Assembly: GCA_050288085.1 (NCBI GenBank)
Contig: JBNKDD010000206.1
Span: 1-9,977, forward strand
Direction: 5' to 3'
DNA length: 9,977 nucleotides
Origin: JBNKDD01 sp050288085
GTDB lineage: Bacteria > Chloroflexota > Anaerolineae > Aggregatilineales > UBA3940
A model generated the notes under the pieces. That model worked only from the letters and a program-made list of their open reading frames with translations, was not told where the DNA came from and did not search any database. Position numbers and translations under genes: made by a program. Of this stretch, positions 1 to 4,812 are shown in pieces (within the stretch, counting starts at the first letter, position 1; every line of letters starts with the position of its first letter).

Positions 1-2
1 AA

Positions 3-680
3 CAATCAATCGACCTCTGGCTGGCGGCCCAGGCCAAAGCGCGCTCCGAACTGCTGACGATTTTGCCAGAGGGCTATGCCGAGGCTGGATCACTGCCCCT
101 GTTGATCGCGCTGCACGGCAATTTTAGCAGCGTGCGCTGGCATAAAGATCACTGGCGCGGGATGGCGAACAAAGACTGGTTGGTGGGTTTGCCCCAATCG
201 TCGCAGGTTTTCGGACTTGATTCGGAGGGGGCGTTGGCCTACGTCTGGAATGACTATGACTGGGCTAAACGCGAAGTGAGCGAGCATTGTGCGGCTCTGA
301 CCCGCGCCTACCCGGTTGACCCGGATCGGATCATCCTGGGGGGATTTTCCAGGGGGGCGGAGATGGCGATCCAACTGGCTCTCAGCGGGGCGATTCCTGT
401 CGCGGGCTTTATCGCCGTTTGCCCCGGTGGGCCGAACACCACCACGCCCGAACTGTGGGAGCCGATCATCGAGCAGGCTAAAGGCCGCGATCTGCGCGGA
501 TACCTGATCATGGGTGGACAGGATCGTTTTGTGCCGGGTACCGAGCGACTGGTCAAGCTGCTGGGCGAGGCGGGAATCCAGCACGAATTCGAGGTGCATT
601 CCGATATGGGCCACGACTATCCGGCAGATTTCAAAGATCGCCTCGATCAGATGCTGGCCTATATACTTGTAGGCGGCTGA
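3..680 (+). CDS. Alpha/beta hydrolase, serine-esterase-like (5' end outside window)
   Basis: The reading frame is open from the left edge to the TGA at 678-680, giving 225 visible residues, so the true start lies upstream. A TTG at 63 could serve as a start, but no Shine-Dalgarno precedes it and the 20 upstream codons read like protein. Visible are an oxyanion-type LHGN motif (visible residues ~37-40), the nucleophile elbow GFSRG with Ser at about 116 (bases 348-350), an acid in GGQDRF (Asp ~174) and the catalytic His in MGHDYP (~204). The order Ser-Asp-His and their spacing fit the phospholipase/carboxylesterase (PF02230-like) branch of the fold, which hydrolyses ester bonds. The substrate cannot be read from the sequence, and no signal peptide can be judged because the N-terminus is missing. 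A strong terminator follows 16 bases after the stop, so this is the last gene of its unit. Confidence 0.85.
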   Translation, partial: QSIDLWLAAQAKARSELLTILPEGYAEAGSLPLLIALHGNFSSVRWHKDHWRGMANKDWLVGLPQSSQVFGLDSEGALAYVWNDYDWAKREVSEHCAALTRAYPVDPDRIILGGFSRGAEMAIQLALSGAIPVAGFIAVCPGGPNTTTPELWEPIIEQAKGRDLRGYLIMGGQDRFVPGTERLVKLLGEAGIQHEFEVHSDMGHDYPADFKDRLDQMLAYILVGG

Positions 681-695
681 GGTGTAAGATCAACA

Positions 696-730
696 AGCCT
701 GCTGTCTAAATTAACAGCAGGCTGTTTTTT
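696..730 (+). terminator. Rho-independent terminator after the hydrolase gene
   Basis: A perfect 10-bp stem (AGCCTGCTGT at 696-705, ACAGCAGGCT at 714-723) with an 8-base loop is followed by G and six T. It ends plus-strand transcription before the convergent gene that stops at 759. The minus-strand side has no T-run, so it looks one-directional. Confidence 0.92.
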
Positions 731-758
731 GTATTTGGTGGTCAATGCCAGTCTGTAT

Positions 759-1142
759 TTATTTTTTGCTGCGGCAGTGTTTGAGGGCGTCTTCGACGGT
801 GGGCAGTACAACGGTCCCAAAGTTCCCGTACTGCTTTTGCTGGGCAAATTGAGCGACTCTGGTAACCAGCTCGCCAACCCCTACTGTCACCATCTTCAGG
901 CGTTCTGCCCGGAAGAAGGCCATATCACCCCGGCTGGCGGCTCCCAGGCCGATCACAATGTCGGAGAAGCCAATGCTGGCATCGGATAAGTCAGCGATTA
1001 AATACAGAACGTCGTTCATTTCGGAAAGGGTCTGTGCCACCGTCTCGTTGAGTATTCTGGTGTCCTGTGTAGCGTCTAGCGGATCGTCAAATGTCGCAAT
1101 TAGAATAGATTCGTTCGGTAGTTTCTCAAAAGTAACAGCCAT
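759..1142 (-). CDS. STAS/SpoIIAA-like small protein, divergent paralog (copy 1 of 7)
   Basis: This 127-aa soluble protein has no signal peptide or membrane segment. Its layout matches the paralogs at 6975-9977: an N-terminal strand (VTFEKLPNESILIATF), a helix, a central strand (LYLIADLSD), a late strand (LKMVTVGVGELVTRVAQFA), and a C-terminal VLPTVEDALKHC that corresponds to the VF-x-EEAxxYAR ending of the others. The pattern resembles SpoIIAA-like/STAS folds, which act as binding modules rather than enzymes; this is a fold-level judgement by eye. An in-frame GTG at 1187 would give 142 aa, but ATG 1142 is preferred: it aligns with paralog starts, GGGGAC lies upstream, and a TATAAT at 1190-1195 would place transcription start at about the GTG. 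It is the most diverged copy and stands some 5.8 kb from the others. Confidence 0.8.
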   Translation of the reverse strand: MAVTFEKLPNESILIATFDDPLDATQDTRILNETVAQTLSEMNDVLYLIADLSDASIGFSDIVIGLGAASRGDMAFFRAERLKMVTVGVGELVTRVAQFAQQKQYGNFGTVVLPTVEDALKHCRSKK

Positions 1143-1189
1143 TGAATTGTGTCCCCACTTTAGTAACTCATCATGATTGTGCTGCACCC

Positions 1190-1195
1190 ATTATA
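1190..1195 (-). promoter_or_regulatory. Candidate -10 box for the 759-1142 gene
   Basis: Read on the minus strand this is a perfect TATAAT, 47 bases before the ATG at 1142. No good -35 box stands 16-18 bases upstream, so the call rests on the hexamer and its position. Confidence 0.4.
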
Positions 1196-1245
1196 CTATA
1201 CTAATAGCCTGGGCTTGATAAAGAAAGTATTACAAGTCTTGCAGT

Positions 1246-1483
1246 TTAGTGCTGACTCATATCCCACAGGATCACTGTCCCATCTAACGAGGCAGACGCC
1301 AGCACCGCCCCATCCGGGCTGAACGCCACATCCTCGACCCCACCTGTATGTCGTCCTTCAAACTGTCCATTGCTCGCTTGTTGGGTGACATATGCAGCGA
1401 CCCGCCAGAATTGTAATCCTGATTGCTATAAACGATCAATTACCTGGGCGGCGTTTTTCTGTACGATTCCCCTTTGATGTCAT
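1246..1483 (-). pseudogene. WD40-repeat protein gene reduced to its two ends
   Basis: On the minus strand, codons from 1425 down to the TAA at 1246-1248 read as a terminal WD40 blade: GVEDVAFSPDGAVLASASLD followed by GTVILWD and MSQH-stop. This is the textbook end of a beta-propeller repeat, but the frame has no start codon and is closed by TAG at 1426-1428. Upstream, in another frame, an excellent Shine-Dalgarno (AAGGAGG at 1490-1496) stands 6 bases before an ATG at 1481-1483 that yields only 15 codons before TGA. The simplest reading is a WD40 gene that kept its initiation region and last repeat and lost the middle by internal deletion. WD40 proteins are scaffolds and are common in large filamentous bacteria such as Chloroflexota. 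The remainder of the 1196-1528 gap shows nothing else convincing. Confidence 0.75.
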
Positions 1484-1528
1484 ATAATCCTCCTTGATTG
1501 AACCAGAATACCTGCCGGGAGTTCAAAT

Positions 1529-1828
1529 GTGGAGCCTCTACGTTTAAAATACACCTTGATGGAACGAGATTATGTGAAAGCCTTACGGTTTCGCATATTT
1601 AAGAATCGTATCTTGTGGATAATGTTTGCAGCCTATTTTTTCTTAGGTATCGGGTTGAAATTACTGTCACCAGATTTGCGCGGGATTTCGGTTGTATGGC
1701 TGGTTCTGGCGGCGGCTCTATTGAGCATATTGTATGTTTACTTTGTCAGACCTCTGCGGGCACTCTGGCGGATACGCAAGCACGATATCTACCACGCTGA
1801 GATCACCTGGGCGATGGATGAAGAGTAG
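1529..1828 (+). CDS. YcxB-like membrane protein, N-terminal part (gene split by in-frame TAG)
   Basis: The 99 residues start at GTG 1529, 7 bases after GGGAG (1517-1521). After about 25 cytosolic residues come two membrane helices (about 28-45 and 53-72) and a basic stretch (RALWRIRKHD), then EITWAMDEE and a TAG at 1826-1828. The same frame continues without shift into the ORF starting at 1832, and the two parts together have the length (~167 codons) and order of YcxB-family proteins: a pair of membrane helices followed by a C-terminal soluble domain. The family's function is unknown. Either the gene is inactivated by one nonsense change, the TAG is read through, or the two halves are made separately. 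The gene converges on the acetyltransferase gene at 2025-2579. Confidence 0.7.
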   Translation: MEPLRLKYTLMERDYVKALRFRIFKNRILWIMFAAYFFLGIGLKLLSPDLRGISVVWLVLAAALLSILYVYFVRPLRALWRIRKHDIYHAEITWAMDEE

Positions 1829-1831
1829 ATC

Positions 1832-2032
1832 GTGACTACCACGGACTATGGGGAGTCGAAACTAACCTGGAAGGCATTCCAGAGAGTAGAAGAGGCAAAA
1901 GACCATTATCTGATGTGCGTCACAGGTTACGGTCGGAAATATCAAGTTATTCCAAAACGCGCATTTGAGTCACCAGAGCAAGAAACCGCATTTCGCGATC
2001 TTGTGACTCGGCAAGGGCTGACGATCAAGTAG
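1832..2032 (+). CDS. YcxB-like protein, C-terminal soluble domain (downstream of in-frame TAG)
   Basis: The 66 residues from GTG 1832 match the YcxB-like C-terminal domain: a Ser-containing strand leading to SKLTWKAFQRVEEAKDHYL, then the hallmark VIPKRAF and ESPEQETAFRDLV. It begins one codon after the TAG that ends the N-terminal part and is in the same frame. No convincing separate Shine-Dalgarno precedes the GTG, so independent translation would depend on re-initiation. The stop at 2030-2032 overlaps the convergent acetyltransferase gene by 8 bases. The domain reads as well conserved, so the nonsense change is probably recent or tolerated. Confidence 0.6.
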   Translation: MTTTDYGESKLTWKAFQRVEEAKDHYLMCVTGYGRKYQVIPKRAFESPEQETAFRDLVTRQGLTIK

Positions 2033-2579
2033 ACCGGTTGCTATGGGATTCCCAATCCTCACGCGTGACCCCGCATATTCCCACGTCAATATAATTATCC
2101 CAGCGATAATAGTGCTGCTTGAGAGTGCCTTCGTGGATCATCCCGGCTTTTTCCATCACCCGCCGGGAAGCCGGATTCGTGGTGAAATAATTGGCAAACA
2201 CCCGGTTGAGGTTTAGCTCCTCGAAGCAAAAATCCACCGCCCGCCGGGCCGCCTCTGAGGCGTATCCCTGCCCCCAGAACGGCCTGCCGATCCAGTAGCC
2301 GATCTCGGCGTGGTGATGGCGTGGGGTCACACCGACATTGAAGGCTCCGACCAGGGTGGAATCTTTCAGGCAGATGGTGAAGTAGTAATTGTCCGACTCC
2401 GGCGCGTCAATCAACATCTGCATCCATTCCAGCGCAGCGTTTTCTGGGTAGGGGTGCGGGATGTTCAGAGTGGTTTTTGCCAACTCCCACTCGCTGGCAT
2501 AGGTCTGGACGTCGGGCGCGTCGTCGAGGCTCGGCGGTCGGAGGATCAGGCGTGGGGTTTCCAATCGATAATCGTGCAT
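2025..2579 (-). CDS. GNAT-family N-acetyltransferase (RimJ/RimL-like)
   Basis: This cytosolic enzyme of about 184 aa should transfer the acetyl group of acetyl-CoA to an amine. It opens with the family signature LETPRLILRPPSLDDAPDV (residues 7-25), has the strand FTICLKDSTLVGAFNVGV and AEIGYWIGRPFWGQGYASEA (91-110), whose GRPFWGQGYA is the acetyl-CoA pyrophosphate loop, and then the typical LNLNRVFANYFTTNPASRRV and MEKAGMIHEG (about 123-151). The family includes acetylases of ribosomal protein N-termini, antibiotics and small amines; the substrate is not readable. ATG 2579 is chosen because homology begins there and AAAGGG stands 6 bases upstream on the minus strand; longer in-frame starts up to 2678 add residues with no family resemblance. 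It is divergent from the respiratory operon and shares a 300-base intergenic region with it. Confidence 0.9.
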   Translation of the reverse strand: MHDYRLETPRLILRPPSLDDAPDVQTYASEWELAKTTLNIPHPYPENAALEWMQMLIDAPESDNYYFTICLKDSTLVGAFNVGVTPRHHHAEIGYWIGRPFWGQGYASEAARRAVDFCFEELNLNRVFANYFTTNPASRRVMEKAGMIHEGTLKQHYYRWDNYIDVGICGVTREDWESHSNRST

Positions 2580-2661
2580 GTCTACCCTTTCGTTATGCGG
2601 TAGTTGTACATCAAATCCCCGAAACATACGAAAAAGTGGCATGTGACACTCGTTGTCTCGA

Positions 2662-2695
2662 TTTGTGAAGTTCAGCACTTCACTTCAATCACAAA
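2662..2695. promoter_or_regulatory. Inverted repeat overlapping the operon -35 region
   Basis: A perfect 7-bp inverted repeat, GTGAAGT (2665-2671) and ACTTCAC (2677-2683) with a 5-base spacer, lies inside a wider pair TTTGTGA (2662-2668) and TCACAAA (2689-2695). It overlaps the proposed -35 box, a suitable place for a repressor or activator. The binding protein is unknown. Confidence 0.35.
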
Positions 2696-2707
2696 AAATG
2701 ATACACT
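2679..2707 (+). promoter_or_regulatory. Candidate sigma70-type promoter of the respiratory operon
   Basis: TTCACT (2679-2684) and TACACT (2702-2707) are separated by 17 bases and each matches four of six consensus positions. Transcription would start near 2714, just before the palindrome at 2724-2737. It is the best promoter candidate between the divergent acetyltransferase gene and the operon, but it is not strong. Confidence 0.4.
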
Positions 2708-2723
2708 GGAAAGACTAGACTCT

Positions 2724-2737
2724 ACCGACCGGTCGGT
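2724..2737. promoter_or_regulatory. Palindromic operator candidate, TetR-type
   Basis: ACCGACCGGTCGGT is a perfect 14-bp palindrome. Symmetric GACCGGTC-centred sites of this kind are typical of TetR-family repressors. It sits about 10 bases after the proposed transcription start of the respiratory operon, where bound repressor would block transcription. A second, offset pair, CTCTACC (2720-2726) and GGTAGAG (2739-2745), could also pair in RNA. No TetR gene lies in the window. Confidence 0.55.
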
Positions 2738-2785
2738 TGGTAGAGTGTTCCATTCTATTTAACTGGAGCAATCCACGAGGCTGCC

Positions 2786-2884
2786 ATGATTGTTTGCCTC
2801 CACATCCTCGGTAGTGCTTTCGCAGGGGTAGTCAAAACCCTGCTTTTCAACACGAAAAAATTCTTTCCCGGAGGTGTTTTATGA
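2786..2884 (+). CDS. Possible 32-aa leader peptide coupled to the cytochrome b6 gene
   Basis: ATG 2786 follows GAGG (2777-2780) by 5 bases and opens a frame of 32 codons whose TGA (2882-2884) overlaps the next ATG as ATGA, the arrangement of translationally coupled genes. The peptide begins MIVCLHILGSAFAGVV, hydrophobic, and then turns basic (KTLLFNTKKFF). A short hairpin with a T-run lies inside the frame (2822-2847), so ribosome position could influence transcription or the access to the following Shine-Dalgarno. It may instead be a chance ORF; the last codons double as the Shine-Dalgarno of the cytochrome gene, which alone constrains their sequence. Confidence 0.35.
   Translation: MIVCLHILGSAFAGVVKTLLFNTKKFFPGGVL
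2822..2847 (+). terminator. Attenuator-like hairpin in the operon leader
   Basis: GCAGGG (2822-2827) and CCCTGC (2838-2843) form a 6-bp GC-rich stem with a 10-base loop, followed directly by TTTT. It stands 34 bases before the cytochrome b6 start. The short stem and T-run suggest a weak or conditional terminator. Confidence 0.35.
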
Positions 2885-3939
2885 CCCGAATCCCTCGCTG
2901 GTTACTGGTGTTTGGCATCGCTGCGATCAGCGCTTTAGCGTTGATCGCCCTCCCGCCGCCAGCCACACCGGCCCAGGCCATTACCCCTGAACTCCTCGAA
3001 GCCCTCGACGCCGAGGTTGACTCACCGCATACCGGCCTGTCCGATGACGAAGTGGCTGTGCTGCTGGAATCTTCTCGCGATGCCCCACCGATGCGCGGCG
3101 GCGAGATCGAAGGTACGGGAGTCGTCGCGCAGGATACCTGCCTGCACTGTCATTTAGTCGGCGAGGATAAGGGGGTGTTCACACCCACCTCACGTTGGAC
3201 GCTGTTTGGAATCGCCGGGTTGGCGCTGGTATTTGGTATGTACCGCAGTGCCAGCACCTGGATCAACCGCAAGACCTGGAAACCCCTCACCGCCCGCGCC
3301 GTCGATTGGGTGGATGAGCGCTACGACATCGTCGAGCCGCTCCAGAAGATCGCGGCTAAACCGGTTCCGCGCTTTGCCCGCCAGTGGTTCTACTGCCTGG
3401 GCGGGATCACCTTTGTGCTGTTCCTGGTCCAGGCATTGACCGGCATTATGCTGGCCGTTTACTATAAGCCTTCCCCCGATACGGCCTATGCCAGCATCCA
3501 GTTCATCGAGACTGAGGTGCGGTTTGGAGCGGGCATCCGGGCTGTCCATCACTGGGCCGCCAACGGCATGATCGTGGTGTGCATTGCCCACATGGTGCGG
3601 GTGTTCATCTCCGGCGCTTACCGCGCCCCCCGCGAATTGAACTGGGTGGGCGGCATGCTGCTTTTGATCATGACGCTGGCGTTTGGCTTTACGGGCTATC
3701 TGCTGCCCTGGGATCAACGCGCATTCTGGGCCAGCACGGTAGGAACGGACATTGCCGGAGGTGTCCCCGATTTCGGGGTGCTGGCGCTTGTCCTGCTGCG
3801 TGATGGCTGGACGGTCACCGGGCAGACGCTCAACCGGTTCTTTGCCATGCATGTGATGATACTGCCGATTGCGACCCTGGCCCTGTTGGGCCTGCATTTC
3901 CTGATGATCCGGCGCAACGGCATCGCCGAGCCGCTTTAG
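2881..3939 (+). CDS. Cytochrome b6-type subunit with N-terminal membrane-anchored heme c motif
   Basis: This 352-aa protein should carry the b hemes of a quinol-oxidising Rieske/cytochrome b complex. Residues 7-25 form a membrane helix or uncleaved signal, followed by a periplasmic stretch with one heme c motif CLHCH (87-91), and a second helix at 106-123. From about 160 it is a four-helix cytochrome b6 domain: FYCLGGIT with Cys172 (equivalent to the Cys that attaches heme cn in b6f), axial His pairs H223 (or H224)/H237 and H324/H339, and a b6-like end HFLMIRRNGIAEPL. The second pair has the 15-residue offset of b6 rather than the 14 of bc1. Two extra helices put the heme c on the outer face and the b6 N-terminus inside, as required. 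GGAGGT (2870-2875) precedes the ATG by 5 bases. The heme c fusion is the odd part, since ordinary b6 starts near residue 130. The fusion may supply the missing c1/f function. Confidence 0.93.
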   Translation: MTRIPRWLLVFGIAAISALALIALPPPATPAQAITPELLEALDAEVDSPHTGLSDDEVAVLLESSRDAPPMRGGEIEGTGVVAQDTCLHCHLVGEDKGVFTPTSRWTLFGIAGLALVFGMYRSASTWINRKTWKPLTARAVDWVDERYDIVEPLQKIAAKPVPRFARQWFYCLGGITFVLFLVQALTGIMLAVYYKPSPDTAYASIQFIETEVRFGAGIRAVHHWAANGMIVVCIAHMVRVFISGAYRAPRELNWVGGMLLLIMTLAFGFTGYLLPWDQRAFWASTVGTDIAGGVPDFGVLALVLLRDGWTVTGQTLNRFFAMHVMILPIATLALLGLHFLMIRRNGIAEPL

Positions 3940-3950
3940 GGAGAATCGAT

Positions 3951-4361
3951 ATGACTACAGAAATCGAACAAAAAGAACATCAAGATGACGATGTCATTCC
4001 CTTCTTCCCTGACCACGCCCTGACCGAATACTGGGTGGCATTTGGCTTCATGATTGCGCTGTTGGGGGTAGGGGTGCTCGGCCAGCTTTTCCCGGTCGGG
4101 TTGGAAGCTCCGGCTGATCCTTATAACACCCCGCTGCACGTCAAACCGGAGTGGTACTTCCTGGGGCTGTACCAACTGCTCAAGTTCGTACCTAAAACGG
4201 TCGGCGTGCTGATCCCAATCGTTGGGATAGCTATCCTTGTAATCTGGCCTTTCCTGGATAAGAAGGAAGACTCAAAACGTGCCCGGACGATCCGCATCAT
4301 CGGCACGGCAGTTGTGCTGATCGGTTACGCGGCCCTGACCATCTGGGGGGAGTTATCCTGA
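3951..4361 (+). CDS. Cytochrome b6/f-type subunit IV (PetD-like)
   Basis: This 136-aa protein is the C-terminal half of a split cytochrome b and completes the quinol-oxidation (Qo) site. IPFFPDHALTEYWVAF begins the first helix (about 26-48), the Qo-site motif PEWY is at 66-69 within HVKPEWYFLGLYQLLKF, and two further helices follow (about 84-102 and 116-133). Three helices and this length fit subunit IV; bc1-type cytochrome b has the two halves fused. An acidic cytosolic N-terminus of about 20 residues precedes the first helix. It starts 11 bases after the cytochrome b6 gene with GGGAG just upstream, and the Rieske gene begins one base after its stop, so the three should be translated together in matched amounts. 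Confidence 0.95.
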   Translation: MTTEIEQKEHQDDDVIPFFPDHALTEYWVAFGFMIALLGVGVLGQLFPVGLEAPADPYNTPLHVKPEWYFLGLYQLLKFVPKTVGVLIPIVGIAILVIWPFLDKKEDSKRARTIRIIGTAVVLIGYAALTIWGELS

Positions 4362-4362
4362 T

Positions 4363-4812
4363 ATGGCTGAAGAAAAATTATCACGACGTGAATTCATGAA
4401 GGTGGCAGGCTGGGCGGCAACCATCACCGGTTTTACAGCCGTTGCCATCCCGATTGCGGCCTATTTCTATCCCGCCGAACTGGAAGAAGTGCCCGCCGAG
4501 CCGGTGCCGGTCGGGCCGCCGGAAGATTTGCCGGTCGGGTCTGCGACGACCATCGCCTTCGGGCGCTACCCCGCCCTGGTGATCAACACCCCGGACGGCC
4601 TGCGGGCTTATTCGGCGGTCTGTACGCACTTCGCCTGCCTGGTCAAGTGGAACCCGGACAGCGGCAAAATCGAATGCCCCTGTCACGAAGGGTACTTTGA
4701 CCCCGGTGACGGCTCGGTGCTGGCTGGGCCGCCGCCGACTCCGCTTCAACAATTCGCTGTATATGTCGCCGACGATGGACAGATCACGATCAGCGCGGAG
4801 GAACCCTCATGA
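4363..4812 (+). CDS. Rieske [2Fe-2S] protein of the cytochrome b complex
   Basis: This 149-aa membrane-anchored protein moves the first electron from quinol at the Qo site to the next carrier. A Tat-like N-terminus with twin arginines (SRREF, 7-11) leads into a helix (about 17-36) and a Pro-rich hinge (44-57). Cluster ligands are in CTHFAC (Cys87, His89) and CPCHEG (Cys105, His108), and Cys92 and Cys107 would form the stabilising disulfide. The second box lacks the Ser and Tyr that hydrogen-bond the cluster in high-potential Rieske proteins (Gly110 and Phe112 here). In the family, their loss lowers the redox potential, so the protein is better suited to menaquinol than to ubiquinol (inference). 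A run GPPPTP (122-127) corresponds to the Pro loop. Its ATG follows a G-rich Shine-Dalgarno, and its TGA overlaps the next ATG. Confidence 0.95.
   Translation: MAEEKLSRREFMKVAGWAATITGFTAVAIPIAAYFYPAELEEVPAEPVPVGPPEDLPVGSATTIAFGRYPALVINTPDGLRAYSAVCTHFACLVKWNPDSGKIECPCHEGYFDPGDGSVLAGPPPTPLQQFAVYVADDGQITISAEEPS

Noticed and set aside
90..614. Minus-strand open frame opposite the hydrolase
   Set aside because: The plus-strand frame carries the catalytic Ser-Asp-His motifs and a terminator; the antisense product shows nothing recognisable.
1143..1187. Longer N-terminus of the 759-1142 protein from GTG 1187
   Set aside because: The extra 15 residues have no counterpart in the paralogs, and the candidate -10 box would place transcription start at about this codon.
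1483..1488. Plus-strand TATAAT upstream of the YcxB-like gene
   Set aside because: The hexamer overlaps the minus-strand ATG and adjoins the AAGGAGG of the WD40 remnant, which explains the sequence; the -35 match is weak (TGTACG).
3190..3897. Open frame of 235 codons on the minus strand opposite cytochrome b6
   Set aside because: Antisense shadow of a clear membrane protein gene; the product is rich in Gln, His and Gly and has no family features.
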